Translations under genes and position numbers: made by a program | The notes under the pieces: generated by a model | The model's database searches: none | What the model was told of the DNA's origin: nothing | What the model saw: only the letters and a program-made list of their open reading frames with translations | DNA from: Nansenia antarctica | Lineage: Eukaryota > Chordata > Actinopteri > Argentiniformes > Microstomatidae | Direction: 5' to 3' | NCBI GenBank assembly: GCA_963989245.1 | Contig: OZ022340.1 | Span: 42,242,076-42,306,075 of the forward strand | Length of the DNA: 64,000 nucleotides | In this document: piece by piece, positions 1-11,351 of the stretch | Layout of the letters: each line of letters begins with the position of its first letter | Numbering within the stretch: position 1 is the stretch's first letter

Positions 1-124
1 GGATTATTTTTCCTGGGGAAAAAAACGATCGACCCCCGTCAATCATAAACCCTACCACCCCAGCTCACAACCAAAATGCTGGGCTCAGCCCCCGATGTTT
101 CAAAATCCTAACAACGACCCTGCT

Positions 125-265
125 AAAGAGATAGAAGCATTGTTGTTCTATTGTCTCTGTTATTCAGCCATGTTTGAAGTTTCTCCGTTTGTAGGCTGGC
201 CTGCAGCTACAACGATGGCCAATAACTTTAGAAAACAACTATCGGAATTCGTAGAGAATATAGAT
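125..265 (+). repeat. Interspersed repeat copy, split by two nested transposons
   Basis: This stretch is clearly similar to 14440-14580. The match resumes at about 3114-3140 (shared text around catatcaggaatta), so the repeat was one piece before the elements at 266-1805 and 1811-3105 entered it. An open frame of about 100 codons runs through it into the transposon. I take that frame as accidental because it crosses the junction. The first 120 bases of the window show nothing I recognise. Confidence 0.6.
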
Positions 266-1291
266 CAGTGTTTCCTCTATATGCGGGCCGCCATGAATAC
301 ATTTTCTCCGCCACTAATTGATTCAGTCCACTTTGATTCAATGTCAGCCATAGTAGAAAGGCAGAGCGAGATATTATCACCGGAGAACAGAAAAAAAGCA
401 GATTGAAGCTAGATTTAGGCCGCTTTCAGACCTACACGTTCTGATTTAGGGTGTAGTAAGTTACAATATGTTACAATGTTGCAATTAACCTCGTCTCAGA
501 CTGAATCGCTCTCAACAAGTGCGAAGCGACACGCTTGCAAAACAGTTTTGTGATTGGTCCAAATTTCGGGGGACATTTGGATTTCAGGAAATTACTCTCC
601 TCTCTCTCTCTTCGCTCGTCCCTTTAATCCCGTATCCTAATCGAAAATGCAACATCATCAGCGACGACTGTGGGTTATTGCATTTACTACCGTTCTCTGG
701 TTCATGTTCTTATACCAGTGCTCAGTATACAAGTATTTTAAATGAACATTCGTAATGTAGTCTCTGATGTTCACGGTCAACTAAATCAGGCTATTTTGTG
801 AAACAAATAATGTTCCCGCAAATGGGTTAACCGAGCAGCCTCGCACCCAACGCTAGCTTCGAACTATTCATAGCATAAACGTTGGTAAATGTCATAAACG
901 ACACAGTATTGGCTGGGGAAAAGAAGGGGAGTCAAAATGTTTTGGACAACAGATTTACATGCTGAAAAACATTTGGACAATAAGAGACACAAGGTGTGGT
1001 TGCATGGTCTAATTACAGGGCAAAATGCGAGGGGCAAAAATAATCTATTGCCTCTAAAATCATCACGAACATAACGGCGGAGGTACGGGTAAACAGGGCT
1101 CATGTCGGTGTCATCAAGGGTAAGAATTGGTTTTCTTTAACTCAGCTGATGCATTACCTTGCTGTTGGTTGTTTACCGAATCTGTCACACTGTGATTTTA
1201 CTTGTGTAAACAGTTAGTGAGTAACGTTAGCCGGTTTTGTGCGTGTACTCTCATGTAGGCCTACTTCATATTGATGAGCTGATGATCTTTC

Positions 1292-1332
<41 letters not shown>

Positions 1333-1805
1333 ATGTATGTGACTGTCAGTCACAAGTTTATATTCTACGGATGTTGTTCAGTGCTGTAAGCGTGTTCCCG
1401 GTTCCATGTGTACTCTACTCTTGTGTACTTCATATTCGATGAGCTAATTATCTCTCGTGTACTTCATATTCGATGAGCTGATGATTTTTCTGTGTGTGTC
1501 AGTGTCTTGGGCGTATCTGTAAGTCACATGTATATTATACGGTAACTGATGTTTAGTGCTGTATGCGCGTTCCGCATGTTCTGCTGCAGCTGTAGCCTCA
1601 GGATATCTTTGTATTTGATCACCTTCTATATAAAATCACCTGCTCGGCTTTAATGACTTAAGCTATTTAAAAAAAAAAAACTAACCCTCTAGTTTTTGGT
1701 GAAATAACGTCTTTGTTTTGAGCGCCAGTGCGCGTTTCATGCGTGTGCACGCGAAAAGATTGCAACACCCCACCACTAATGTAAAAAATCCTGGAGGAAA
1801 CACTG
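266..1805. mobile_element. Non-autonomous hAT-like element, copy 1
   Basis: It starts CAGTGTTTCCTC and ends GAGGAAACACTG, a 12-bp terminal inverted repeat of hAT style. A diverged, shorter copy lies at 6592-7966. The flanks share TAGAT on both sides; comparison with the empty site near 14580 fits an 8-bp duplication tagatcat whose left copy lost three bases, or a true 5-bp duplication. The interior has a GT microsatellite (about 1294-1325) and no transposase I can recognise. Confidence 0.65.
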
Positions 1806-1810
1806 TAGAT

Positions 1811-1915
1811 CAGGGGTGCCCACACTTTTTTGAACCAAGATCTACTTTTCAAGTAGCCAGTCTGCCAAGATCTACCAGTCTAGTTTCAACATCGCAAATG
1901 TACACGCACGTACTA

Positions 1916-1950
<35 letters not shown>

Positions 1951-2049
1951 CCCAGCCTGCATAGTAAACTCACAATACACTTTCTCTCTCTCTGTCACAC
2001 AGCCACACAGGAGAAGACCATCACAAACCCTCCCTCTTTGCTATTCTCA

Positions 2050-2112
<63 letters not shown>

Positions 2113-2165
2113 TTGCCAGTCTGCATAGGGAGCCATAGCACAAACCCTCCCTCTCTCTCCCCCCC

Positions 2166-2238
<73 letters not shown>

Positions 2239-3105
2239 CAATTTCTCTCACTCACACACTGACAGCCAGTCTGCAGTACCATAGCCAATTACTGATCCAA
2301 CAAACAGAAAAGTAAACCAGATACAAAACAGGTAATTCCCTAGTTTGAAAGGAGGAAATAAATGCATTTCTCTACCTTAGTGGGAGACCTGGCACTGGGA
2401 GGAGGCAGCTAGTTTCTAGTAGTCAGGGCTGTAGGAGCTGGTTGCAAGGTGTAGGCAGGCTTGCAAGGTGTCATCAGCCACTGTGGATCTGTCATCGAAA
2501 AGGCAATCTGCAGCCTCGAGAAACGCTTTTTTCACAATTTCGCCGTCTTTGAATGACTTCTTGTGTTTAACAAGAACGTGACTGACGCGATAAGAAGCTA
2601 TCGTTACAGCCGTACGTTTTCGCTCTTTTGCCACATTTCCCTTCTTCGAAATAGCCATCGTAGATTTGCAGATCAGACAGACGCACTTCCAATATCACAT
2701 CGTGTAAAAGTCCTCCTCCCATTCTGGATGGAAGTTGTACGTTATTGGTTTCTTACTTGGTCCAGCTTCCCCACTAATTTGTATACCCTTTATTTAGTAC
2801 TAAATAGTAAATAGTAGAAATTGGAAGGCTAACTAGTTAATTAGTCTCGCCGGTATTTTGTATTTTGTAGTTGCCGCTGTTGACTGTGCATGCGTGGTGA
2901 ACCGTGTGTTAAGTCAAAAGATCAGATCTCAGACTGGCTTACCTGTACGTCAATCAAGTGGCAAAAGCCATAGTGAGGATGGATGATAGGCGAACTTTTT
3001 TTTTTTTTTTTTGGGGGGGGGGGGGGTTTGTTCAATGCCATGCGATCTACCCATACCACCTTTGCTACGACCGGTCGATCGCGATCGACGTATTGGGCAC
3101 CCCTG
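1811..3105 (-). mobile_element. hAT element with 8-bp target duplication
   Basis: The termini are CAGGGGTGCCCA and TGGGCACCCCTG, a 12-bp inverted repeat. The flanking 8-bp duplication is ctgtagat at 1803-1810 and 3106-3113. The element sits on the last bases of the element at 266-1805, so it is the younger of the two. The interior contains long CA and CT microsatellites (1918-2240), a C-tract, and a transposase fragment on the minus strand. Confidence 0.9.
2416..2658 (-). pseudogene. hAT transposase N-terminal fragment (GTF2IRD2/SCAND3-like)
   Basis: An 80-codon minus-strand frame begins MAISKKGNVAKERKR and contains VLVKHKKSFKDGEIVKKAFL. This resembles the stretch after the zinc finger in hAT transposases of the type domesticated in GTF2IRD2, where the family motif is roughly a K-P-F-x-D-G-E-x-V-K block followed by AA-D-LF. 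Only this piece remains; the catalytic RNase H-like core and the dimerisation domain are absent, so the parent element is a deletion derivative. The family assignment is from memory of motifs. Confidence 0.6.
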
Positions 3106-3232
3106 CTGTAGATCATATGATATCAGGAATTAGGAAAGCCACAGTCGGCACCCCTGGAGCAATTACGGGTTAAGTGCCATGCTCAAGGGCAAATGCAGCT
3201 CCCTCCTGAGATGGGGATCAGACCCCCCCCCC

Positions 3233-3234
<2 letters not shown>

Positions 3235-3280
<46 letters not shown>
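3235..3280. repeat. CA microsatellite after a C-tract
   Basis: A pure CA run preceded by a run of C. The rest of 3114-3640 is non-coding; 3140-3225 looks like a common fish intergenic repeat, and 3590-3705 is an AT-rich (TA)n microsatellite. Confidence 0.9.
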
Positions 3281-3283
<3 letters not shown>

Positions 3284-3633
3284 TCAGAATAATTCAAAAT
3301 AATTGTATTGTGTTTATTTTTTTGTAGGGTATTATTGATGTATTTTTCTAACAGTCAAACTATTTGGATATTTCATTCAACTTTACTATCATTTCAAATC
3401 AAATCTTTCAGAAGGCATCAATTATACTCTTCTATTTTCTTAATTAGGCCTAACAGTGTTTCCTTGCTAAGAAACATTTCATATTGTATGGGCAAGCTGG
3501 GGACAGAATAAATAATCCTCATGTCTTTGATGTACCGCACATATACAAGCAGTTGTGCGCAGCTGGCCACATCAGTGTGCATCAATCGAAGAAAGAGCTA
3601 TATATATATAGAAAGAGCTCTACATAGCTATAT

Positions 3634-3690
<57 letters not shown>

Positions 3691-3708
3691 GCTCTACATA
3701 GCTATATA

Positions 3709-5341
3709 CAGTATATCTCAAAAGTGAGTACACCCTTTAGATTTTTGCAAATATTCTGTCATATCCTTTCAGGGGATAACACTATCTTAATCAAACTTTG
3801 ATATAACTTAAAGTAGTCAGTGTGCTGCTTGAATAACAGTATAGATTTATTGTCCATTGAAAATTACTCAGTACACAGCTGTTAATGTCTAAACAGCTGG
3901 CAACAAAAGTGAGTACACCCCATAGTGAACATGTCTAAATTGTGCCCAAAGTGTCAATATTTTGTGTGACCACCATTGTTATCTAGCACTGCTTTAACCC
4001 TCCTGGGCATGGAATTCACCAGAGCTGCACAGGTTGCTTGTGGAATCTTCTTCCACTCCTCCATGACGACATCACGGAGCCCACGGATGTTGGACACCTT
4101 GCACTCCTCCACCTTCCTCTTGAGGATGCCCCACATGTGCTCAATTGGGTTTAGGTCTGGAGACATACTTGGCCAGTCCATCACCTTAACCTTCAGCTTC
4201 TTCAGCAAGGCCGTTGTCATCTTGGAGGTGTGTTTAGGGTCATTATCATGTTGGAAAACTGCCCTACGGCCCAGTTTCCGAAGAGAGGGGATCATGCTCT
4301 GCTGCAGGATGTCACAGTATATATTGGAATTCATGTGTCCCTCAATGAAATGCAGCTCCCCAGTGCCGGCAGCACTCATGCAGCCCCAGACCATGATGCT
4401 GCCACCACCATGCTTGACTGTAGGCAAAACACATTTGTCTTGGTACTCCTCACCAGGGTGCCGCCACACACGCCGGACACCATCTGACCCAAACAGGTTT
4501 ATTTTGGTCTCATCAGACCACAGGACATGGTTCCAGTAACTCATGTTCTTGGATTCATTGTCTTCAGCAAACTGTTTGCGGCCTTTCTTATGCATCGGTT
4601 TCAGAAGAGGCTTCTGTCTGGGGCGACGGCCATACAAACCGATTTGATGCAGTGTGCGGCGTATGGTCTGGCCACTGACAGGCTGACATCCCACTTCTGC
4701 AACCTCTGCAGCAATGCTGGAAGCACTCGCACGTCTATTTTTGGAAACCAACCTCTGGATATGACGCTGAGCACGTGGACTCAACTTCTTTGGTTGACCC
4801 TGGCGAGGCCTGTTCCGAGTGGAACCTGTCCTGGAAAACCGCTGTATGATCTTAGCCACTGTGCTGCAACTCATTTTCAGGGTGTTGGCAATCTTCTTAT
4901 AGCCAAGGCCATCTTTGTGAAGCGCAATAATCCTTTTTTTCAGCCGCTCAGAGAGTTCCTTGCCATGAGGTGCCATGTTGTCCAGCATTCAGAGAGAATT
5001 GTGCCCAAAACACCACATTTAACAGCCCTGCTTATCACTTACACCTGAATCCTTGTAACACTAACGTATCACATGACACCAGGGCGGGAAAACAACATCA
5101 TTGGGCACAATTAGGACATGTTCACTATGGGGTGTGCTCACTTTTGTTGCCAGCTGTTTAGACATTAACAGCTGTGTACTGAGTAATTTTCAAAGGACAA
5201 TAAATCTATACTGTTATTCAAGCAGCACACTGACTACTTTAAGTTATATCAAAGTTTCAGTAGGATAATGTTATCCCCTGAAAGGATATAACAGAATATT
5301 TGCAAAAATCTAAAGGGTGTACTCACTTTTGAGATATACTG
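3709..5341 (-). mobile_element. Complete Tc1-like transposon with long TIRs
   Basis: The ends are inverted repeats of about 240 bp, flanked by TA at 3707-3708 and 5342-5343. Each arm has two copies of a short direct repeat around AAAGTGAGTACACCC, one at the tip and one near the inner edge (about 3720 and 3908 on the left). This is the IR/DR layout of fish Tc1 elements. The two arms differ at only a few positions, suggesting a fairly recent insertion. The single gene between them is a full-length transposase on the minus strand. Confidence 0.95.
3954..4988 (-). CDS. Tc1-like transposase, apparently intact
   Basis: It is a 344-codon uninterrupted frame, the usual length of Tc1 transposases (about 340). 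The first Met at residue 1 may be upstream of the real start; Met5 (MAPHGKEL) looks like the family start. Residues 10-60 form the first helix-turn-helix and 70-125 the second, with basic linkers (RRPRQKP near 121-127). The DDE catalytic triad is visible: D159 in WSDETKINL, D248 in FQHDNDPKH, and E283 in SPDLNPIEH, giving DD34E spacing. The protein would bind the direct repeats in the flanking TIRs and perform cut-and-paste insertion at TA. No stop or frameshift is seen, unlike nearly every other transposon gene in this window. Activity cannot be judged from sequence alone. Confidence 0.95.
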   Translation of the reverse strand: MLDNMAPHGKELSERLKKRIIALHKDGLGYKKIANTLKMSCSTVAKIIQRFSRTGSTRNRPRQGQPKKLSPRAQRHIQRLVSKNRRASASSIAAEVAEVGCQPVSGQTIRRTLHQIGLYGRRPRQKPLLKPMHKKGRKQFAEDNESKNMSYWNHVLWSDETKINLFGSDGVRRVWRHPGEEYQDKCVLPTVKHGGGSIMVWGCMSAAGTGELHFIEGHMNSNIYCDILQQSMIPSLRKLGRRAVFQHDNDPKHTSKMTTALLKKLKVKVMDWPSMSPDLNPIEHMWGILKRKVEECKVSNIRGLRDVVMEEWKKIPQATCAALVNSMPRRVKAVLDNNGGHTKY

Positions 5342-5345
5342 TATA

Positions 5346-5429
5346 TATACCATATTTTCCAGACTATAAGTCACACTTTTTTTCATAGTTTGGCTGGTCC
5401 TGCGACTTATAGTCAGGTGAGACCTATAT
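5346..5429 (+). repeat. Half of a common fish MITE
   Basis: The text includes tattttccagactataagt and later gcgacttatagtcaggtg, an internally palindromic sequence I recognise as a frequent fish repeat. Only the left half is present; it stops where the element at 5430 begins. Confidence 0.4.
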
Positions 5430-6382
5430 CAGGGGTGCAAACTGGCGATGGTCCAAAAAGGTGACACATTTTTTTTTTGCCCGTAGATGGTTAGCTCTAG
5501 CATTAACAGTGGTCTAACAATGATGCGCGTGTAAGTAGCGATGGCCCTGACCTTAACACCCTCATAATTAATGTAAGCAACCTGTTCTCAAAATAATTAT
5601 GCGGGTTCCTGCAGGTTTCAACAAGTTACATTTAAGACCTTTATAAGACCACTTTTAATAGATTGTAAGACCTATTGAGCAAGTATTGGTATTAGACTCA
5701 CATTCGTTGATTCTTTTCATTAGCAATGCTGGGTGATCTGTTCTGTTGCATATAGAACAATGATAATGTAAGTTAGCCTACTCTATCAATTTCTTGATTC
5801 ATTTCCATTGCTTCTCAACACAATACTAGATATAATAGCATAAATAACAGAATAATCACACACTTACTTACACTGCATAGCCTACATACTGAGATATGGC
5901 ACACACACACCTCTCACAGGAGGGCCACACACACACACGCTATATTTACTAAAACACACACACCGTTGCTACCACTGCAAGTTTGAAGAAATTCTAACTT
6001 CACATGCCTGCAGTCGAATCGCCTCCTACGGCGAATATCGTATCGTGGCCTCTTGTCTTATCATTTCAAGTGGCAAAATATCGGGGTTTTGGGCGCAGCT
6101 TAACCAATGTCACACGAGCAATAAATGTGCAAGTTTTGTTTTATATGTTGTCTCTCATCCGCACGCGTCGTATTCCCACGCAGTGGGTCTGGCGAAAATA
6201 ATACATTTTCCGGTCAGACTTTTAAAATAAAAATAAAATCGATTCTACGCAAGTCTAAAGCACACAGAAGCCATTCAAAAGGTTTATTTTGAAAGTCTCG
6301 CCCTGTGTCTGATCCTGATGTTATAGAAGCAGCGTAGCAGCATGGTAGAAGCGAGGTAAAGGGGGACGCGAGACAGTCTCGG

Positions 6383-6520
6383 GCAGCGTTCGTAAATTCG
6401 CTCTGAGAGCGCTGGAGGGCACACACGGCTCAACGTCATAAAGGGACCAAGTAATTTGATTGGACAAGAGGCATTCCATGACTGCTGATCAAATTTCCAG
6501 AGCGAATTTACGAACGCAGC
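6383..6520. mobile_element. Palindromic MITE, copy 1
   Basis: The terminal inverted repeat is GCGTTCGTAAATTCGC on the left and GCGAATTTACGAACGC on the right. A second copy, in opposite internal orientation, is at 12559-12686. Both contain the same core (accaagtaatttgattgg). I found no convincing target duplication, so the superfamily is unknown. Confidence 0.7.
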
Positions 6521-6591
6521 CTAGGGCAAACCACTCGGCGACTCGTTTTTTTTCATAACACGAAACTTGAAGTTGTAAGATACCCACTCGC

Positions 6592-7966
6592 AGTGTTTCT
6601 TCTATATGCATTTATTCGTGGCGGGCCGCCTCGAATGAATTTCCTCCGCCACTAATTGATTCAGACAGTCCACTTTGATTCAGGCTGCGCAGAAAGGCAG
6701 CGAGTTATTATGACCGGAGAACAGAAAAAAAGCAGATTGAAGCTAGATTTAGGCCGCTTCCAGACCTACATTTCGTTAGGATTTAGGGCGTAGTTAGTTA
6801 GAATATGTTACAATGTTGCAATTAACCTCGTCTTTAGTCCTTGGGGTTAGTCCTTCGGTGTTCAGCTGCAGTATTCTGGGTTCGAGGTCAGCAGACCTCT
6901 CCCCCGGCTGCTGCCGAACACCAGCCCGGGTGAGGGGCCCGGATTATATGTGGCGCGCGGAGTGGGAGGCTAACACCTCCAAACTCCGCGACCACATCCC
7001 AGTCGCCGGCGCTGAGCCCCTCGGGATGGACTTGCCAAGGCTATCCTGGGTGAGGCTCAATCGTCTCCGGACCGGCGTCGGGCGTTTCCGCTCATCAATG
7101 CACAGATGGGGCTTGGCCCCAAATGCGTCGTGCGAGTGTGGCGCAGAGGACCAAACCGCAGACCATATTATCCTGGATTGCCCGGTGTACCACCCACCCA
7201 ACGGGATGCATGGTCTGTCGGTACTAGATGACGAGACGATGACGTGGCTTCTGGAGGGGTGTCCAGAAATATAGCCCGGGTGAGCCCCTCAACCAGGTCT
7301 CGGGGTGGTAAAAGGGTAGCCCCTCGGCCCCGAGCCTGGTGGAGCGGAGAGGAAAAACAACAACCCATACGCCGAAGAAGAAACCTCGTCTTTTGTGTTC
7401 GCACTACAATCGAGACTGAATCGCTCTCAACAGGCGCGCGGCGCGAGGCGACGTGCTTTCAAAACAGTTTTGTGATTGGTCCGAATTTAGCGGGACATTT
7501 GGATTTCTCTCTTCGCCCGTCGCCGGTCCCTTTAATCCCGTAAACGTATCCTAATCGAAAATGCAACATCATCAGCGACGACTGTGGGTTATTGCATTTA
7601 CTGCTGTTCTCTGGTTCATGTTCTTATACCAGTGCTCACACTGCTCAGTATAGAGTATTTTAAATGAACATTCGTAATGTATGTCTCTGATGTTCATGGT
7701 CAATTAAATCAGCCTATTTTGTGAAACAAATAATGTTCCCGCTAATGGGTTAACCGAGCATTCTCGCACCTAACGTGCAAGCACCTAGCTTCGAACTATT
7801 CATAGCAATATGCGCGGGGCAAAAATAATCTATTGAAATTATAATTGTTGCCACCCTCTAGTTTTGGGTGAAATTACGTCTTAGTTTTGAGCGCCAGTGG
7901 CGTTTTATGCGCGTGCACGCGAAAAAAGAGCGCTCCGCCACTAATGTGAAAAATCCTGGAGGAAAC
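6592..7966. mobile_element. Non-autonomous hAT-like element, copy 2
   Basis: It is a shortened relative of 266-1805: both start CAGTGTTTC near ctatatgc, share the stretch with tgattcag and gcagattgaagctagattta, and end near aatcctggaggaaac. Relative to copy 1 it lacks the stretch matching about 870-1010 and 1060-1680, and carries a 546-bp LINE insertion. The right terminus is degraded. Confidence 0.65.
6836..7381 (+). mobile_element. 5'-truncated LINE fragment with 12-bp target duplication
   Basis: The insertion is bounded by aacctcgtcttt at 6824-6835 and 7382-7393, and the uninterrupted site is visible in the other copy at 490-500. The frame (roughly 6813-7274) contains LPRLSWVRLNRLRTGVGRF and a downstream C-x-C-x(n)-H-x(4)-C cluster (CECGAEDQTADHIILDC), the pattern found at the C-terminus of many non-LTR retrotransposon polyproteins. 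The reverse transcriptase itself is missing, as expected for 5' truncation. The 3' end runs into a GAAGAAGAA tail. Confidence 0.85.
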
Positions 7967-8698
7967 AACAACAGTTTAACGATCACTAAATACTTATAAT
8001 GATCATCGAATTATGTGTAGTTATGTGTTTCTAGCATGTCGATGTTCTATCAGGTAAATTCGCTAGAACTAACCTCCATACCCTGGTTCAGAAGAAGAAA
8101 TCAGTCCTTCGTCACTTACATCGTCGTCCTCGATGAAACTTTTAGGTGGATTGGTTACCCTAGCCTAGATGGTCTTTGTGACATTTCACAATCACAAACA
8201 TATATGTACAGAAACTCACTAAAGTATAAAACACCGCTAAAATACTGCTTCTCTTCAAATCACTCCATGACACTTTGAGGTCAATGCATTAGTTTTTTTG
8301 GTGAACTACCGTAATAACCGTAAATGTTATTCTCTTCTCTGCTTTCAGAAACTGTTGGATTTTTTTCGATTGCACATATAGTTCAGGAATTACGATACTT
8401 TGAACGAACCCTGTAAAATCCTGTTGAGAAGTTATCGCAACATAGAATTAACTTCTATGTTATTCTATTTTATTACTTCTTATGTTTCTACTTCCATCTT
8501 AAGACCTCTTTAAGACGTTTTATTTCAACTGCAGCAGAGTTTAGCAGACAGGAAGATGTTAGCTTGGGCATCATGTGACTTGGATGAGATGTAGACCCCC
8601 CCCCAAATATTTTTTTTGCAGATCTACATGATTCACGTAGGTCACCTATTTTGAGGTAAAAACTAATTTCGCCGAAAGGTGACAAGTTTGCACCACTG

Positions 8699-9131
8699 AC
8701 TGTCTGATAGGGTCTAGCTTAGCCATGGTACTGTCTGATAGCGTCTAGCTTAGGTACTGTCTGATAGGGTCTAGTTTAGGTACTGTCTGATAGGGTCTAG
8801 CTTAGGTACTGTCTGATAGGGTCCAGTTTAGGTACTGTCTGATAGGGTCTAGCTTAGGTACTGTCTGATAGGGTCTAGCTTAGGTACTGTCTGATAGGGT
8901 CTAGCTTAGGTACTGTCTGATAGGGTTAAGCTTAGGTACTGTCTGATAGCATCTAGCTTAGGTACTGTCTGATAGGGTCTAGCTTAGGTACTGTCTGATA
9001 GGGTCTAGCTTAGGTACTGTCTGATAGGATCTAGCTTAGGTACTGTCTGATAGGGTCTAGCTTAGGTACTGTCTGATAGGGTCTAGTTTAGGTACTGTCT
9101 GATAGGGTCTAGCTTAGGTACTGTCTGATAG
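8699..9131. repeat. Minisatellite, 26-bp unit, about 17 copies
   Basis: The unit is tactgtctgataggg plus tctagcttagg. Copies differ by single substitutions (gcttagg or gtttagg, gggtct or gcgtct). It starts directly at the right end of the hAT-like element at 5430-8698. Confidence 0.95.
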
Positions 9132-9540
9132 CCGCTGCTGTTTCTCCCATCATTATAGAACATGTTTCCTTGGCAGCTGGCAGCACTGAGGCTTCTCCAA
9201 TAGTGTTGGTTTACCTGCTTTGGCAATGCCTAATGAATGACCCGATATGAAGCCTCAGTGGCCTTGACATTAGCTTTCCTGAATCCTTGAATGACCCGAA
9301 AAACGACTCGAAATTCTGGTGGTTTTGATGCTAGCTCGTAGTACTTAGTTTCCAGTAATTTGCGAAGTTTTGCAGGTCTCATGCTATCATTAGCCAGCAC
9401 CTCTTTGCAAACGAGACATTGCGGTCGTGGGGTGTCGCTTGATCCTATCCATGTAAATGCAAAGTTTATGCACGCTTAATCGTATTTTCTATGTTTCTGT
9501 TTGCTGCCTGCGGGCACAAGCTGTGGCACTGCTGGTGTCA
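9121..9540 (-). pseudogene. ZBED5/FAM200-like hAT transposase relic
   Basis: Reading the minus strand gives a frame with FTWIGSS, PRPQCLVCKEVLAND and AKLRKLLETKYYEL. This matches the BED-finger region of the ZBED5/FAM200 class of hAT transposases, where a Cys-x2-Cys pair is followed by two His. The Cys pair is kept, but the expected His positions read Leu and Tyr, so the finger is broken. There is an in-frame stop just upstream (after RKYD) and another disruption after about residue 95. No catalytic domain follows. Family identification is from motif memory. Confidence 0.65.
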
Positions 9541-9859
9541 GAAACCTCTCCATTTTACAAGAGATATTAGAATAACTCTTTGATTTTACTAACACTGCTA
9601 GCCAGACATCCTTTAATTATAAAGCTGGGCGCAAGACTACATTTATTTAATTTATAGAACGCAATCCTGCCTGCAATGTCCTCAAATTTAGCATACATCA
9701 CCCATGTCTAGGCTACCGCCGCCCCCCTAAAAATGTATCTACTCACGTTCTCATTGCTTCCGCTGTTGTCTTCGTATATGGTTTCTATGTGGATGGAGAA
9801 CTTGGGGAAGAAGGAGCACTGGATCAAAGAGAGAGGGGTAATGTGATCATCAGGCTAGT

Positions 9860-10232
9860 CCAACAAAGCCATCTTTAAACAACAAAACACGGTGCAGCAG
9901 CTTTCAGTCACGCTGCTGCATGCTCCTGGAACAAACTCCCTGAAGAAATCAAACAGGCCCAAACCCTTAAAATATTTAAATCTAAGCTAAAAACCTTCAT
10001 GTTTTGCACCAGTTATGATTAAACACAAACACTTCTATCAATGTCTTTTTTTCATTAACTATTGTTTTTTAAAATGTTTTATCTATTTACTTCTTATATT
10101 TGCTTTTATTCATTGTCATTTTTATTTTCTTATGCTCCTCTTGCTGTATTTTTTAAATAATGCATGTAAAGCACTTTGAATTGCCCCTGTTGTATGAAAT
10201 GTGCTATACAAATAAACTTGCCTTGCCTTGCC
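9860..10232 (+). mobile_element. L2-type LINE 3' fragment
   Basis: A short frame reads SWNKLPEEIKQAQTLKIFKS and then KLKTFMF before a stop, the C-terminus of L2/CR1-type LINE proteins in fish. It is followed by an untranslated tail with gtaaagcactttgaattgcc and gtgctatacaaataaa, and ends in a ccttg repeat, as L2 tails do. All upstream LINE sequence is missing. Confidence 0.8.
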
Positions 10233-10234
10233 TT

Positions 10235-10306
10235 ACACTGCTGACCCACCGTACAGTCACACTGCTGACCCACCGTACAGTCACACTGCTGACCCACCGT
10301 ACAGTC
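10235..10306. repeat. 24-bp tandem repeat, three copies
   Basis: Three perfect copies of acactgctgacccaccgtac plus agtc, starting right after the L2 tail. Between here and 11187 I see only non-coding sequence. Confidence 0.9.
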
Positions 10307-11187
10307 CTCACAGAGACAACGGTCATTGACACAGACGTTCTACTTCAACAACATTAATGCGGCACATCGTCTTTTCACACACAAACAATTTACCGCGGGA
10401 AACATGCATCTCTAGTGCATTAACACTGATGTAAGAAGCAAATGTGGCCAGTGGTTGGGATCAGTGGACAACCAAAACTCAAAACACATAATATAATGAT
10501 AACTTGTAGAGGTGTAAAACAGAGGTGTACGCTGTACAGAGGACTGAAAGGCGCCCGTTGTGACCGATATTTCCCCCTAACAGACGCCATTTCCATCTAA
10601 CTCTGTTGGGACGAAGCACATCCACACTCACCACACAGCTGACGGAACAGAAACGCTGCGCACAATGGTTACCATGACAATTAAGGCCGCACTCTAGGGG
10701 TGTCTTCAATTACCAATAAAAGGAGTGACAGAGACGCCTCAAGTCCCTGAAGGAGGACTATGTGGAGAACATGGTGTTGAGACAGAAGCTAAGTAACTGC
10801 CCTCAGAAATGTACTTTAAAGTCAAAATGGTCAGAGGGTTTGTAGTTTTAGCAGCACAGCTGATGATATGTAATGCTTTTTTCCCCCTTTTTTTGGGAAT
10901 GAAAAGCACCCCATTTCAAATTATGTTCAGAACTTGACACAATGCATAGAAATAAACTAGAGTATACTCAAAACACTTACTGTGAATTCTTGATTGGATG
11001 GAAGGGTCGCAAAGTGTAAAGAGTGGAGAAAGAGAACAAAACAACTTGATTGAGACAAACTATTTAAAAACATGTCATAAACCATATCATCCATATGAGC
11101 ACAGACTCAAATAACACATCACATGATGGCCTCAGAAAGTCCATGATCAAACATCAGATTACACACAGATTGTGGTTACAGCCTCAC

Positions 11188-11292
11188 CTGTTATTGTGTA
11201 TGGATAGTAATTCCAGGACTTTTCTGTGATGTAGAACCTGCTGGGGACCACGGCTCTGGCCCAACTAGGAAGCTTGCTGCAAATCGTAGAGA

Positions 11293-11351
<59 letters not shown>

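Larger units (their letters stand above)
5430..8698. mobile_element. Putative hAT element, composite
   Basis: The left end CAGGGGTGCAAACT and right end AGTTTGCACCACTG form an imperfect terminal inverted repeat of hAT type. The 8 bp outside do not match (acctatat against actgtctg), but the right side abuts a minisatellite that could have replaced the original flank. A second hAT-like copy (6592-7966) lies inside, so the interior is composite. No transposase frame is recognisable between the ends. Confidence 0.5.

Noticed and set aside
95..406. A 103-codon frame near the window start
   Set aside because: It crosses the boundary between an interspersed repeat and a transposon end (266), so it cannot be an ancestral gene.
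1718..2262. Several long frames rich in His-Thr or Ser-Leu
   Set aside because: They are translations of CA and CT microsatellites.
8036..8278. An 80-codon frame inside the composite hAT
   Set aside because: No recognisable motif, no splice or start support, and no relation to the flanking transposon ends.
10735..10800. Plus-strand stretch reading RRLKSLKEDYVENMVLRQKL followed by a GT
   Set aside because: It looks coiled-coil-like, but the upstream acceptor is poor, nothing nearby joins to it, and it lies near the PITPNC1 gene on the other strand.
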